A DNA stretch of 64,000 bases from Stigmatella erecta. Lineage in GTDB: Bacteria > Myxococcota > Myxococcia > Myxococcales > Myxococcaceae. Under the pieces are notes generated by a model, which was not told the origin of the DNA, ran no database searches, and worked only from the letters and a program-made list of their open reading frames with translations. Shown piece by piece: positions 36,929 through 44,829 of the stretch (position 1 is the stretch's first letter; each line of letters starts with the position of its first letter). The position numbers were made by a program, and so were the translations under genes. The DNA is taken from contig NZ_FOIJ01000011.1 of assembly GCF_900111745.1 (NCBI RefSeq), positions 202,925 to 266,924 on the forward strand, in the 5' to 3' direction.

Positions 36929-37606
36929 TCAGCGCGCGCAGAGGTAATTCGCGGTCTGGGAGATGCTCACGGGATTCCCACCGCACGCGGCCAGGTTGTA
37001 GTTGTAGCGCAGCGATTGGATGGACTTCCAGTTGACGCAGTAGCCCGTTCCCACGCCGCACTTCCAGGACTCCAGATACTGGTACTTGTAGCTGGTGCCC
37101 GTGACCGACGAGGTGACGCACGCGCTGGTCCCGGCGGCCTGGATCCGCTGGCTGCATGAGGAGTTCTTCCACACCTGCAGGTTGGGGGTCTGGAGCTCCA
37201 GCTTCGGACACGGCCGCCCGTTGAGCACGTACTGGCCATTGGGGCAGCGCGTGAAGAGGCGGGGCCACACACTGATCGGCGAGGGCTTGAGGGTAAAGAA
37301 CAGCTTCTCGCCCGTGGGCCGGTTGATGGCCTCGTACGAGGTGCTGTCCACCTGCGTGGCGCCGAGCTGCTTCAGCACCGTGTCCTGCTCGGTATCCACG
37401 ACATGGAGAACGCCCTCCTCGTCGTCGAAGACCGCGCTCAGATCTTCAATCTTGCGAGGCTCCTCGGCCACGGCCTCCTGTCCGGCGGTCTCCAAGTCCG
37501 GCGCGAACTCCGGCTCCTCGGAGGTGCCCCCGCAGCCGGTGCCAAAACCCACGGCCACGGCCAGGATGACCGCACTCTTCATCAGTTTGTTGCGCATGGT
37601 CTTCAT
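36929..37606 (-). CDS. Cys-rich secreted lipoprotein, function unknown
   Basis: A 225-residue lipoprotein. I chose the ATG at MKTMRNKLMKSAV, preceded by GGGGGA; the signal ends with FGTGC. Residues about 25-110 are acidic and smooth; the C-terminal 110 residues carry nine Cys (RCPNGQYVLNGRPC, SSCSQRIQAAGTSAC, WKCGVGTGYC, AACGGNP, YLCAR), which suggests a small disulfide-bonded domain. Base composition of this part seems a little lower in GC than the surroundings. No family was recognised; a surface or secreted factor is likely. Confidence 0.7.
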   Translation of the reverse strand: MKTMRNKLMKSAVILAVAVGFGTGCGGTSEEPEFAPDLETAGQEAVAEEPRKIEDLSAVFDDEEGVLHVVDTEQDTVLKQLGATQVDSTSYEAINRPTGEKLFFTLKPSPISVWPRLFTRCPNGQYVLNGRPCPKLELQTPNLQVWKNSSCSQRIQAAGTSACVTSSVTGTSYKYQYLESWKCGVGTGYCVNWKSIQSLRYNYNLAACGGNPVSISQTANYLCAR

Positions 37607-37752
37607 CACGTCCCCCAAGTCCTGCGAAAGTGGTAGCCGTCCTCGAAGGGCGAGGACAGCGCAGATTCCCACTGCAAGCCGTGAACCAGGAAGAGCGCGT
37701 GCCTCGGCACCAGGGGCTCCCCCGGCCGGAACGGCCCTGCCTCCCCGGGCGC

Positions 37753-37771
37753 TGTAGCCTTCGGCGCTACA
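37753..37771. promoter_or_regulatory. TGTAGC-N7-GCTACA dyad upstream of the metal-efflux genes
   Basis: A perfect 6-bp inverted repeat with a seven-base spacer lies 45 bases before the first gene of the efflux operon. The arrangement suits a metal-sensing repressor or activator, but no regulator gene is next to it. Confidence 0.35.
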
Positions 37772-37815
37772 CGGCGGTGCAGGGACGTGGCCCGCTCTGT
37801 CACAATCCCTGGCCC

Positions 37816-38376
37816 ATGGGCTCCTTCCGCCGAGGGTTTCTCAGGGCCGCGCAGGGCCTCGGTATGGGGGCAGCTTGCCTGATGGGCCTTCTCTCGCTGC
37901 CAGGCTGTCAGAGCGAGTCCCTTCCAGCCTACGTCCGGCTCGGCGGACAGGCCCCAGCGCTTGCGAGTGCGCCCCCGTCACGGGCCTGGCTCGTCGTCTT
38001 CTGGGCCTCGTGGTGCCCGCCCTGCCGGGAGGAGACGCCCGCCCTGGTGAAGCTGGCGGAGGCGCCTCCCGAGGGGCTGCGGGTCGTCGTCTTCAGCCAC
38101 GACGCGCACCTCCAGGCCGTCGAGGCGTTTCTGGGGGGCCCTCCCGCCGCCGGGCTCCACCTGCGCCTGGATGAAGGGCACGCAGTGGCCCGTGCCTTCG
38201 GCGTCGACGCCCTCCCCGCCAGCATCCTGGTGGTGGACGGACACCTGACGGCCCGCTTCTCGGGGGCCAGGGATTGGGATTCCCGGGCCATGCGGCGCTT
38301 GCTGGAACGGCTGCTCCAGGAGCGCCGCCCCACCGGGGCGGCCTCGCACATTGACGTGCCCCCGCGTCCTCAGTAA
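37816..38376 (+). CDS. TlpA-like thioredoxin-fold lipoprotein
   Basis: A 186-residue envelope thiol-disulfide protein. The signal ends in LLSLPGC (Cys near 34, lipobox LPGC). The active site is WASWCPPCREETPALVKL, with the cis-Pro region in VDALPASILVVDG. It probably reduces or isomerises disulfides, or handles metal-binding Cys, outside the membrane. It begins the run leading to the RND pump, which fits a role in keeping the Cys-rich proteins downstream reduced; that link is my inference. Confidence 0.88.
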   Translation: MGSFRRGFLRAAQGLGMGAACLMGLLSLPGCQSESLPAYVRLGGQAPALASAPPSRAWLVVFWASWCPPCREETPALVKLAEAPPEGLRVVVFSHDAHLQAVEAFLGGPPAAGLHLRLDEGHAVARAFGVDALPASILVVDGHLTARFSGARDWDSRAMRRLLERLLQERRPTGAASHIDVPPRPQ

Positions 38377-38387
38377 GCCCAGGGCCG

Positions 38388-38687
38388 ATGCCGTACCTCC
38401 TGCGCATCCTTGCCCTGCTGCTCGTGCTGACGGCCGGGGGCGTCTTCCAGACGCTCGCGCTCGTGAGCGAGGGGGCCGTGCCGTGCGAGGACGAGGAGGG
38501 CACGGAAGAGCCGTGCGCGGACTGCACGGTGTGCCTGTGTTGTCCCCACCGGGCCCTGGCGGGCACGCCGCTGGTGGACATGCGGGTGCTTCCTCCCGCC
38601 TCCCGCCCTTCTCCCGTCCCGCTGCGCCTGCACGCGCCGGTGCCCTCGGGCGTCACGGCCGACATCTTTCAGCCCCCGAGAGCCTGA
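38388..38687 (+). CDS. Small Cys-rich secreted protein
   Basis: A 99-residue protein starting 11 bases after the TlpA-like gene. A hydrophobic leader (MPYLLRILALLLVLTAGGVFQ) is followed by a compact Cys cluster, VPCEDEE and PCADCTVCLCCPH, then a Pro-rich tail. Six Cys in about 23 residues plus one His suggest metal binding. No family was recognised. The position inside a metal-efflux operon supports a metal-chaperone role. Confidence 0.7.
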   Translation: MPYLLRILALLLVLTAGGVFQTLALVSEGAVPCEDEEGTEEPCADCTVCLCCPHRALAGTPLVDMRVLPPASRPSPVPLRLHAPVPSGVTADIFQPPRA

Positions 38688-38850
38688 CGTCCTCCGTCCA
38701 GGCCGTCGTGTGTCCAGCGTCCCGCCCGGGGCCCTGGACTCACGCGTGAAATCGCGTCCCTTCTGAATCCCTTCTGCGCCCCGGGCCTGCCGCCCGGGGC
38801 CTTGCCGCCGTGCGCGCCCCCTCCGGGGCCTGCCGGCTGGAGTTGCCTTC

Positions 38851-39129
38851 ATGCGTTCCTTGCGTTCCCTGTCCCTGTCCCTGGCGCTGTGCCTCGTGTC
38901 CGTCCCCGTCCTTCCCGCCTGGGCCGGCGAACCCCCGCCGCCCGCTGCCCCCGCCGAAGCGGCCAAGCCGAAGTGCGAGCACGGCGTTCAAAAGTCCCTC
39001 TGCACCCGCTGCAATCCCAAGCTGGCCCCCGTCTACAAGTCCAAGGGGGACTGGTGCGCCGAGCACGAGCGCCCCGAGTCCCAGTGCGTCCTCTGCCACC
39101 CGGAGCTCGCCCAGAAAGGCGTGAAGTAG
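38851..39129 (+). CDS. Small periplasmic metal-binding-like protein with two Cys/His units
   Basis: A 92-residue exported protein; signal peptide ends about AWA-GE. The mature part has two units: CEHGVQKSLCTRCNPKL and CAEHERPESQCVLCHPEL. Each has four potential ligands (C, H, C, C) in the order C-x(1,2)-H-x(n)-C-x2-C, like a zinc knuckle. The same unit occurs four times in the adaptor encoded directly downstream (TAG-ATG adjacency). It could carry metal to the adaptor. It is reminiscent of the heavy-metal-binding CPMH...CPxCGM domain of CusB-type adaptors, but the spacing differs. Confidence 0.8.
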   Translation: MRSLRSLSLSLALCLVSVPVLPAWAGEPPPPAAPAEAAKPKCEHGVQKSLCTRCNPKLAPVYKSKGDWCAEHERPESQCVLCHPELAQKGVK

Positions 39130-40695
39130 ATGCGGCCTGCCCGCATCCTCCCGGCCGCGCTGGGGGCCCTCCTGTGGTGCATCGCGGGGGCCGCCTGCAC
39201 GAAGGACTCCCAAGCCCTCCCGGTGGGCCCGTCCTCCTCGGGCCCCGGGGATGCGGGCCCGCCCGCCCAGGAGTCCACCGCAGTTCAACTGTGTGAGCAT
39301 GGCGTCCCGGCGGACCTGTGCACCCGCTGCACGCCCGAGCTCGCGGAGGTCTTCCAGGCCCAGGACGATTGGTGTGAGGCCCACCAGGTGCCCGAGTCGC
39401 AGTGCCGCGCATGCAACCCGGGGCTCACCTTCACCGGCACCCCTTCCGTGCCCAAGGACTGGTGCCCGGAGCACGCCGTTCCCGAGTCCCACTGCACCAA
39501 GTGCCACCCGGCGCTCATCGCGCGCTTCATCGAAGCGGGCGACTACTGCCGGGAGCACGGCTTCCCGGAGTCCGTCTGCCCCCACTGCCACCCGGAGCGC
39601 GTCCGGGCCGCGGGCGCGGAGCCTCCCGCCTTCCCCCCCCCGGGCATGCGCGTGCGCCTGGCCTCGGAGGAGACCGCGCGCGAGGCGGGCATCACCACGC
39701 GGCGCGTGGCGCAGCAGCCCCTGGCCCGGACGCTGGAGGTGGTGGGCCAGCTCGCCTTCAACCACAACCGCTCCGCCCCGCTCACCGCCCGGGGGGAGGT
39801 GCTCGTCCTGGAGGTCCTCGCCGATGTGGGGGACTCCGTGAAGGCTGGCCAGCCCCTGGCGGTGGTGGCCTCCGCCGCCGTGGGGGAGGACCAGGGCCGG
39901 CTCTCCGCGGCCCAGGCCCGTGTCGCGGCGGCGCGCTCGGCGCTGGGCCGGGAGCAAGCCCTGCTCCAGCGCGGCATCAGCTCCCAGAAGGACGTGGAGC
40001 AGGCACGCACCGAGCTGGCCGCGGCCGAGGGGGCCCAGGACGCGGCGCGCGCCGCGCTCTCCGCCGCGGGCGTGGGGGCTGCGAGCCCCCCGGGCCGGTA
40101 CACGCTCAAGGCCCCCCTGTCCGGCACCGTGGTGGCGCGCGATGCGGCCCCCGGCCGGCACGTGGCCGCCGGCCAGACGCTGCTCCACGTGGCGGACCTC
40201 TCCACCCTCTGGGCCCAGCTCGACATTCCCGAGGCGGATGCCCTGTCCGTGCGCGCGGGCCAGAAGGTGACGCTCCAGTTCGAGGGCCTTCCCGGAGAGG
40301 CCCGCGAGGCCACCCTCACCCGCGTCGCGGCCTCGGTGGACCCTGCCACCCGCACCGTGCGCGCCCGCGTGGAGCTGCCCAACCCGGACCAGGCGCTCAA
40401 GGCAGGCCTCTTCCTGCGCGCCCGCATCCAGGTGTCCCCCGCGCATGCGGCGGTGATGGTTCCCCGCGAAGCCATCCAGCACGCCGAGGGGCGCACGCTC
40501 GTCTTCGTGAAGCGGGAGGCGGGCCTGTACGAGCCCGTCGCCGTGGAGCTGGGCGCCGGCACACCCGGGCAGGTGGAGGTGGTGAAGGGGCTCGCCCCCG
40601 GCGCCGAGGTCGTCACCACGGGGGCGTTCCTCCTCAAGACGGAGATCCTCAAGGGCTCCATCGGCGCGGGCTGCTGCGAGGAAGGCGGCGAGTAA
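39130..40695 (+). CDS. RND efflux adaptor (HlyD/CusB family) with four Cys/His units
   Basis: A 521-residue periplasmic adaptor, lipoprotein signal ending GAAC (Cys-23). Residues about 55-154 hold four units: CEHGVPADLCTRCTP, CEAHQVPESQCRACNP, CPEHAVPESHCTKCHP and CREHGFPESVCPHCHP. After it, the usual adaptor follows: barrel-sandwich hybrid (LTARGEVLVLEVLADVGDSV), alpha-hairpin (RVAAARSALGREQALLQ), beta-barrel and membrane-proximal domain (VMVPREAIQHAEGRTLVF, LAPGAEVVTTGAFLLKTE). It starts directly after the TAG of the small protein and couples to the RND pump. No outer-membrane factor gene is nearby. Confidence 0.92.
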   Translation: MRPARILPAALGALLWCIAGAACTKDSQALPVGPSSSGPGDAGPPAQESTAVQLCEHGVPADLCTRCTPELAEVFQAQDDWCEAHQVPESQCRACNPGLTFTGTPSVPKDWCPEHAVPESHCTKCHPALIARFIEAGDYCREHGFPESVCPHCHPERVRAAGAEPPAFPPPGMRVRLASEETAREAGITTRRVAQQPLARTLEVVGQLAFNHNRSAPLTARGEVLVLEVLADVGDSVKAGQPLAVVASAAVGEDQGRLSAAQARVAAARSALGREQALLQRGISSQKDVEQARTELAAAEGAQDAARAALSAAGVGAASPPGRYTLKAPLSGTVVARDAAPGRHVAAGQTLLHVADLSTLWAQLDIPEADALSVRAGQKVTLQFEGLPGEAREATLTRVAASVDPATRTVRARVELPNPDQALKAGLFLRARIQVSPAHAAVMVPREAIQHAEGRTLVFVKREAGLYEPVAVELGAGTPGQVEVVKGLAPGAEVVTTGAFLLKTEILKGSIGAGCCEEGGE

Positions 40696-40700
40696 CCCCC

Positions 40701-43700
40701 ATGCTCACCCGCATCATCGACTGGAGCCTGCACCACCGTGGGGCGGTGCTCCTGGGCACGCTGGCGCTCGCGCTCTCCGGGGTGCTCTCGTTCCAGGCCC
40801 TGCCCCTGGATGCCCTGCCGGACACCACCCCGCCGCAAGTCCAGGTGAACACCCTGGCCCCGGCGCTCACACCCGTGGAGGTGGAGCGTCAGCTCACCGT
40901 CCCCATCGAGCAGGCGCTGACGGGACTTCCCCGGTTGGAGCAGATGCGCTCGCTGTCCAAGCCGGGCCTGTCCCAGGTGACGCTCCAGTTCGGCGACGGC
41001 ACGGACGTGTGGTTCGCCCGGCAGCAGGTCTCGGAGCGCCTGGGCCACGTGAGCCTGCCCGAGGGCCTCGAGCGCCCCACGCTGGGCCCCGTGGCCACGG
41101 GGCTCGGAGAGATTTTCCACTACCTGGTGAAGAGCCGGACGCGGAGCCTCACGGAGCTGCGCACCCTGCAGGACCGGGTCATCGCCCCCGCGCTGCGCGG
41201 CGTGCCGGGGGTGGCGGAGGTCAACAGCTGGGGCGGCGAGGAGAAGCAGTGGCACGTGGTGGTGGAGCCCCAGCGGCTCCAACAGTTCCACCTGTCGCTG
41301 GGAGACCTCTACCAGGCGCTGGAGGCCAACAATGCCAACGTAGGCGGAGGCCGGGTGGAGCAGGCGGGGGCGGCCCGCCTCGTGCTCGGCGTGGGCGCGC
41401 TGGAGGGGGGCGCGGCGGTGGAGGAGGTCACCGTGGCCGCCCGCGATGGGGTGCCGGTGCGCGTGCGGGACGTGGCCCAGGTGCGGGTGGGCCCGGCGCC
41501 GCGCCAGGGCGCCACCACCGCGGAGGGGGAAGGCGAGGCCGTGCTGGGACTGGGCTTCATGCGCATGGGCGAGAACTCCCACGCGGTGAGCCAGGCACTC
41601 ACCCAGCGGCTGGAGGAGGTCCGCCAGCGCCTGCCCCCGGACGTGCAGGTGGACCTCGTCTACGCGCGCACGGAGCTGGTGGAGCAGGTGCTGCGCACGG
41701 TGCGCAACAACCTCCTGGAGGGCGCGCTGCTCGTCATCGCCATTCTCTTCGCCTTCCTGGGCCACTGGCGGGCGGGGCTCATCGTGGCGGCGGCCATCCC
41801 CCTGTCCCTGCTGTTCGCCTTCAACGCCATGGTGCCGCTGGGCATCGCCGGCACGCTCATGTCGCTGGGCGCCATCGACTTCGGCCTCGTCGTGGACTCC
41901 TCCGTCATCCTCGTGGAGAACGCCGAGCGGCGGCTGGCCGAGGACGCGGGGCGCCGCAGCGTCCTGGAGGTGGTGCGGGATGCGGCCGTCGAGGTGCGCA
42001 AGCCCACCCTCTTCGGCGAGCTCATCATCCTGGTGGTGTACCTGCCCATCCTCACGCTGGAGGGGGTGGAGGGAAAGCTCTTCCGCCCCCTGGCGCTCAC
42101 CCTCATCTTCGCCTTGCTCGGCAGCGCGCTCCTGTCCATGACGCTGATGCCGGTGCTCGCCTCGTTCGTCCTGAAGCCAGGCCAGGGGCCCCACCGGGAG
42201 CCGCGCCTCGTGGGGCTGCTGCAGCGGCTCTACCGGCCGGTGCTCGACGGGGCCCTTCGCCACGGCCGGGCCGTGCTCGCGGGCGCGGCCCTCCTCACGG
42301 TGGGCGCCGCCGGGGCCGCCCTGGGGCTCGGCAGCGAGTTCGTTCCCCGGCTGTCCGAGGGCACCCTCGTCATCAACACCGTGCGCTTGGCGGAAGTCTC
42401 GCTCGCCGAGTCCATCCGCTACGGCGGGCACATCGAGGCCCTGCTGCGCCGCAAGTTCCCGGACGAGGTGAAGCACGTGTGGACGCGCACGGGCACGGCG
42501 GAGGTGGCCACGGACCCCATGGGCCTCGAGCTGTCCGACGTCTTCATCACCCTCCACCCCCGGGCGCAGTGGACGCGCGCCGATACGCAGGAGGAGCTCG
42601 TGGCGGAGATGAAGGCGGAGCTGGCGGACCTTCCCGGCATGCGCATGGCGTTCCTCCAGCCCATCGAGATGCGCGTCAACGAGATGCTCGCCGGGGTGCG
42701 CGGCGATGTGGCCATCAAGCTCTTCGGGGAGGACCTGGACCTCTTGAAGGCCAAGGCCCAGGAGGTGGAGGCCCTGGTGCGCCCCCTGCCGGGGGCGGCG
42801 GATGTCACCGTGGAGCAGGTGACGGGCCAGCCCATCCTGCACGTGACGGTGGACCGGGCCGCCGTGGCCCGGTACGGCATTCCCGCCCGGGACGTGCTCG
42901 ACGTGGTGGAGGCCGTGGGGGGACGCCGCGTGGGGGACGTGCGCGAGGGGGAGCGGCGTGTCGAGCTGGCCGTGCGCCTGGCCGACGAGTACCGGCAGAA
43001 CCCGGCCCGGCTGGCCACCGTGTCCGTGGTGGCCCCGGACGGGGTCCGCGTGCCGCTGGGGCGCCTGGCCACGTTCCGCGAGCTGTCCGGCCCCACCACC
43101 GTCCAGCGGGAGGGCGGCCAGCGCCGACTCGTCATTCAGGCCAACGTGCGGGGGCGCGACCTGGGCGGCTTCGTGGAGGAGGTGCGCCGCACCCTGGACG
43201 CGAAGCTGGAGCTGCCCACCGGGTACGCTGTCCGCCTGGGCGGCTCGTTCGAGCACCTGGAGCGTGCCCGGCAGCGGCTGCTGCTCGTGGTCCCCGGGGC
43301 CCTGGCGCTCATCTTCCTCCTGCTCTACCTCACCTATGGCCGCGTACGGGATGCCCTGCGCATCTTCGCGGGCGTGCCGTTCGCGATGGTGGGCGGCGTG
43401 CTGGCGCTGCTCGTGCGCGGCCTGCCCTTCTCCATCTCCGCGGCCGTGGGCTTCGTGGCGCTCTCGGGCGTCTCGGTGCTGGGGGACATGGTGCTCGTCA
43501 GCCGGGTGCGCCAGCTCCTCGGCCAGGGCGCCGCGCCCGGAGAGGCCATCCGGGAGGCGGCCCTGTCACGCCTGCGTCCGGTGCTGATGACCTCCGCCGT
43601 GGCGGCGCTCGGCTTCGTGCCCATGGCGCTCCACACGGGGGTGGGCGCGGAGGTGCAGCGGCCCCTGGCCACCGTCGTCATCGGAGGCGTCCTGTCCTCG

Positions 43701-43802
43701 GCCGTGCTGACGCTGCTGGTGCTGCCCGTCCTCTATGCCGTGCTCGGCACCGGCCAGGACGCTCCCCCAAGACAGCCCAGGGCGCCAGACACGACCGCTT
43801 GA
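40701..43802 (+). CDS. Heavy-metal RND efflux pump (CzcA/CusA family)
   Basis: A 1,033-residue inner-membrane RND pump, full length for the HME-RND group. Twelve transmembrane segments and two large periplasmic loops are evident. The proton-relay Asp lies in TM4, in SLGAIDFGLVVDSSVILVEN (about 390-409). The ends of the repeats show MTLMPVLASFVLKP and LTLLVLPVLYAVLG. CzcA pumps export Co/Zn/Cd and CusA exports Cu/Ag; which applies cannot be read with confidence, and the Cys/His-rich partners suggest a soft metal ion. It starts five bases after the adaptor stop. Tandem palindromes lie ten bases past the stop. Confidence 0.93.
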   Translation: MLTRIIDWSLHHRGAVLLGTLALALSGVLSFQALPLDALPDTTPPQVQVNTLAPALTPVEVERQLTVPIEQALTGLPRLEQMRSLSKPGLSQVTLQFGDGTDVWFARQQVSERLGHVSLPEGLERPTLGPVATGLGEIFHYLVKSRTRSLTELRTLQDRVIAPALRGVPGVAEVNSWGGEEKQWHVVVEPQRLQQFHLSLGDLYQALEANNANVGGGRVEQAGAARLVLGVGALEGGAAVEEVTVAARDGVPVRVRDVAQVRVGPAPRQGATTAEGEGEAVLGLGFMRMGENSHAVSQALTQRLEEVRQRLPPDVQVDLVYARTELVEQVLRTVRNNLLEGALLVIAILFAFLGHWRAGLIVAAAIPLSLLFAFNAMVPLGIAGTLMSLGAIDFGLVVDSSVILVENAERRLAEDAGRRSVLEVVRDAAVEVRKPTLFGELIILVVYLPILTLEGVEGKLFRPLALTLIFALLGSALLSMTLMPVLASFVLKPGQGPHREPRLVGLLQRLYRPVLDGALRHGRAVLAGAALLTVGAAGAALGLGSEFVPRLSEGTLVINTVRLAEVSLAESIRYGGHIEALLRRKFPDEVKHVWTRTGTAEVATDPMGLELSDVFITLHPRAQWTRADTQEELVAEMKAELADLPGMRMAFLQPIEMRVNEMLAGVRGDVAIKLFGEDLDLLKAKAQEVEALVRPLPGAADVTVEQVTGQPILHVTVDRAAVARYGIPARDVLDVVEAVGGRRVGDVREGERRVELAVRLADEYRQNPARLATVSVVAPDGVRVPLGRLATFRELSGPTTVQREGGQRRLVIQANVRGRDLGGFVEEVRRTLDAKLELPTGYAVRLGGSFEHLERARQRLLLVVPGALALIFLLLYLTYGRVRDALRIFAGVPFAMVGGVLALLVRGLPFSISAAVGFVALSGVSVLGDMVLVSRVRQLLGQGAAPGEAIREAALSRLRPVLMTSAVAALGFVPMALHTGVGAEVQRPLATVVIGGVLSSAVLTLLVLPVLYAVLGTGQDAPPRQPRAPDTTA

Positions 43803-43811
43803 AAGGGCCGG

Positions 43812-43862
43812 CTCCTGACCGGTCAGGAGTGGCGAAGGGCCCTGCTCCTGACCGGTCAGGAG
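43812..43862. repeat. Two tandem 18-bp perfect palindromes, 33-base period
   Basis: CTCCTGACCGGTCAGGAG occurs twice, at 43812-43829 and 43845-43862, within a longer direct repeat of about 33 bases that also includes TGGCGAAGGGCC. Each is a perfect palindrome with no loop, which suits dimeric protein binding or a bidirectional terminator. It begins ten bases after the RND pump stop. Confidence 0.8.
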
Positions 43863-44055
43863 TGGCGAAGGGCCCTGCAGGACCGTCTCCTTTCGGGACC
43901 TGGGGTCTCCGCGCGTGGACGGGTTCATGGCGACCGCCCCATCCAAGTGCCTGTTTTCCGGGAGCACACCGGCTGGCGTGCCTTGTGCTCTGCACGGCCT
44001 CAGCTGCTTCGTCACGCAGCTGGGACGCATGGCGCGTCCCTTGAGGGAATCAACG

Positions 44056-44775
44056 ATGTTCACGTGGACCGCGAAGGACATTCAAGGTGCCGTCCCAGAG
44101 GGCATGACGCTGGAGCAAGTGCGTGCCGCCATGCTCCAGCTCCTGGCCGAGGAGGGCGCCCATCACCACCGCATGGGGCAGCTCTACAACTACACCGTGG
44201 CGCACAAGCTGGCAGAGCGCGCGGGCTACAAGGATGCCCGGGAGTACTTCGGCCAGCATCTGCGAGACCTGTCTCAGGCGACCCTGACCACCTATGGGGC
44301 GGTGGCGAACGCCTTTCACGAGGAGGTGAGCCGCCGGTTCGGCGTCACCCGCCTCGCCCTGCTGCTGACGTACGAGGAGGTGGCGGACCTGGCGGTGAAT
44401 CACGCAGAGCCCGGAGGCAGCCTCATCGAGGTACCGGGCGAGAATTGGGAGGTAATGCCCAAGCCCTTCTCCGAGTGCAGCGTGGAGGAGATGCGCCGGG
44501 CGATCCAGCGCAAGCGCAAGCCCTCTTCCAGTAAGCCCCTGCCCCCTTCGGACCTGGCCCTGGTGAACCTGTATCAACAGAGCGTGTCGAGCCACTTCTC
44601 CTACGGAGAGGCCGTCCGGGTGCAGGTGCGCAACCACAAGGGCAAGGCCGTGCTCGACTTCAAGGGGGTGCCCCTGGCCCAGGTGGCGAAGCTGGTCGAG
44701 GCGCTGATGGATTCGCTGCCACCGGAGCCCCTGCGTGACGTGACGGCCGAGGCGCCGCTGCCCCTGGCGTCATAA
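44056..44775 (+). CDS. Hypothetical protein with an N-terminal helical region
   Basis: A 239-residue cytoplasmic-looking protein, no signal or membrane segment. The N-terminal half (MFTWTAKDIQGAVPEG, EQVRAAMLQLLAEEGAHHHRMGQLY, YFGQHLRDLSQATLTTYGAVANAF) is helical and resembles short regions in myxobacterial proteins I know only as uncharacterised. The C-terminal half is a small alpha/beta domain (EAVRVQVRNHKGKAVLDFKGVPL). Another in-frame start about 47 codons upstream lacks support. It faces the convergent rocD with a strong terminator between them. Confidence 0.65.
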   Translation: MFTWTAKDIQGAVPEGMTLEQVRAAMLQLLAEEGAHHHRMGQLYNYTVAHKLAERAGYKDAREYFGQHLRDLSQATLTTYGAVANAFHEEVSRRFGVTRLALLLTYEEVADLAVNHAEPGGSLIEVPGENWEVMPKPFSECSVEEMRRAIQRKRKPSSSKPLPPSDLALVNLYQQSVSSHFSYGEAVRVQVRNHKGKAVLDFKGVPLAQVAKLVEALMDSLPPEPLRDVTAEAPLPLAS

Positions 44776-44788
44776 CGCCGGGGCCACC

Positions 44789-44819
44789 GCGGCCCTCGGT
44801 GCTCCCGCCCGAGGGCCGC
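44789..44819. terminator. 11-bp perfect stem between convergent genes
   Basis: GCGGCCCTCGG and CCGAGGGCCGC flank a nine-base loop, in the 54-base gap before the rocD stop. It is the most regular hairpin I found in the window and likely terminates both strands. Confidence 0.6.
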
Positions 44820-44829
44820 CCTTCACCGC

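Noticed and set aside
39543..43256. A 1,237-codon minus-strand frame opposite the adaptor and RND pump genes
   Set aside because: Translation is His/Arg/Gln-rich without domains; the plus-strand genes are unambiguous.
43801..43878. CRISPR-like repeats
   Set aside because: Only two copies, each a palindrome, with a 15-base gap and no spacers of uniform length; no cas genes.
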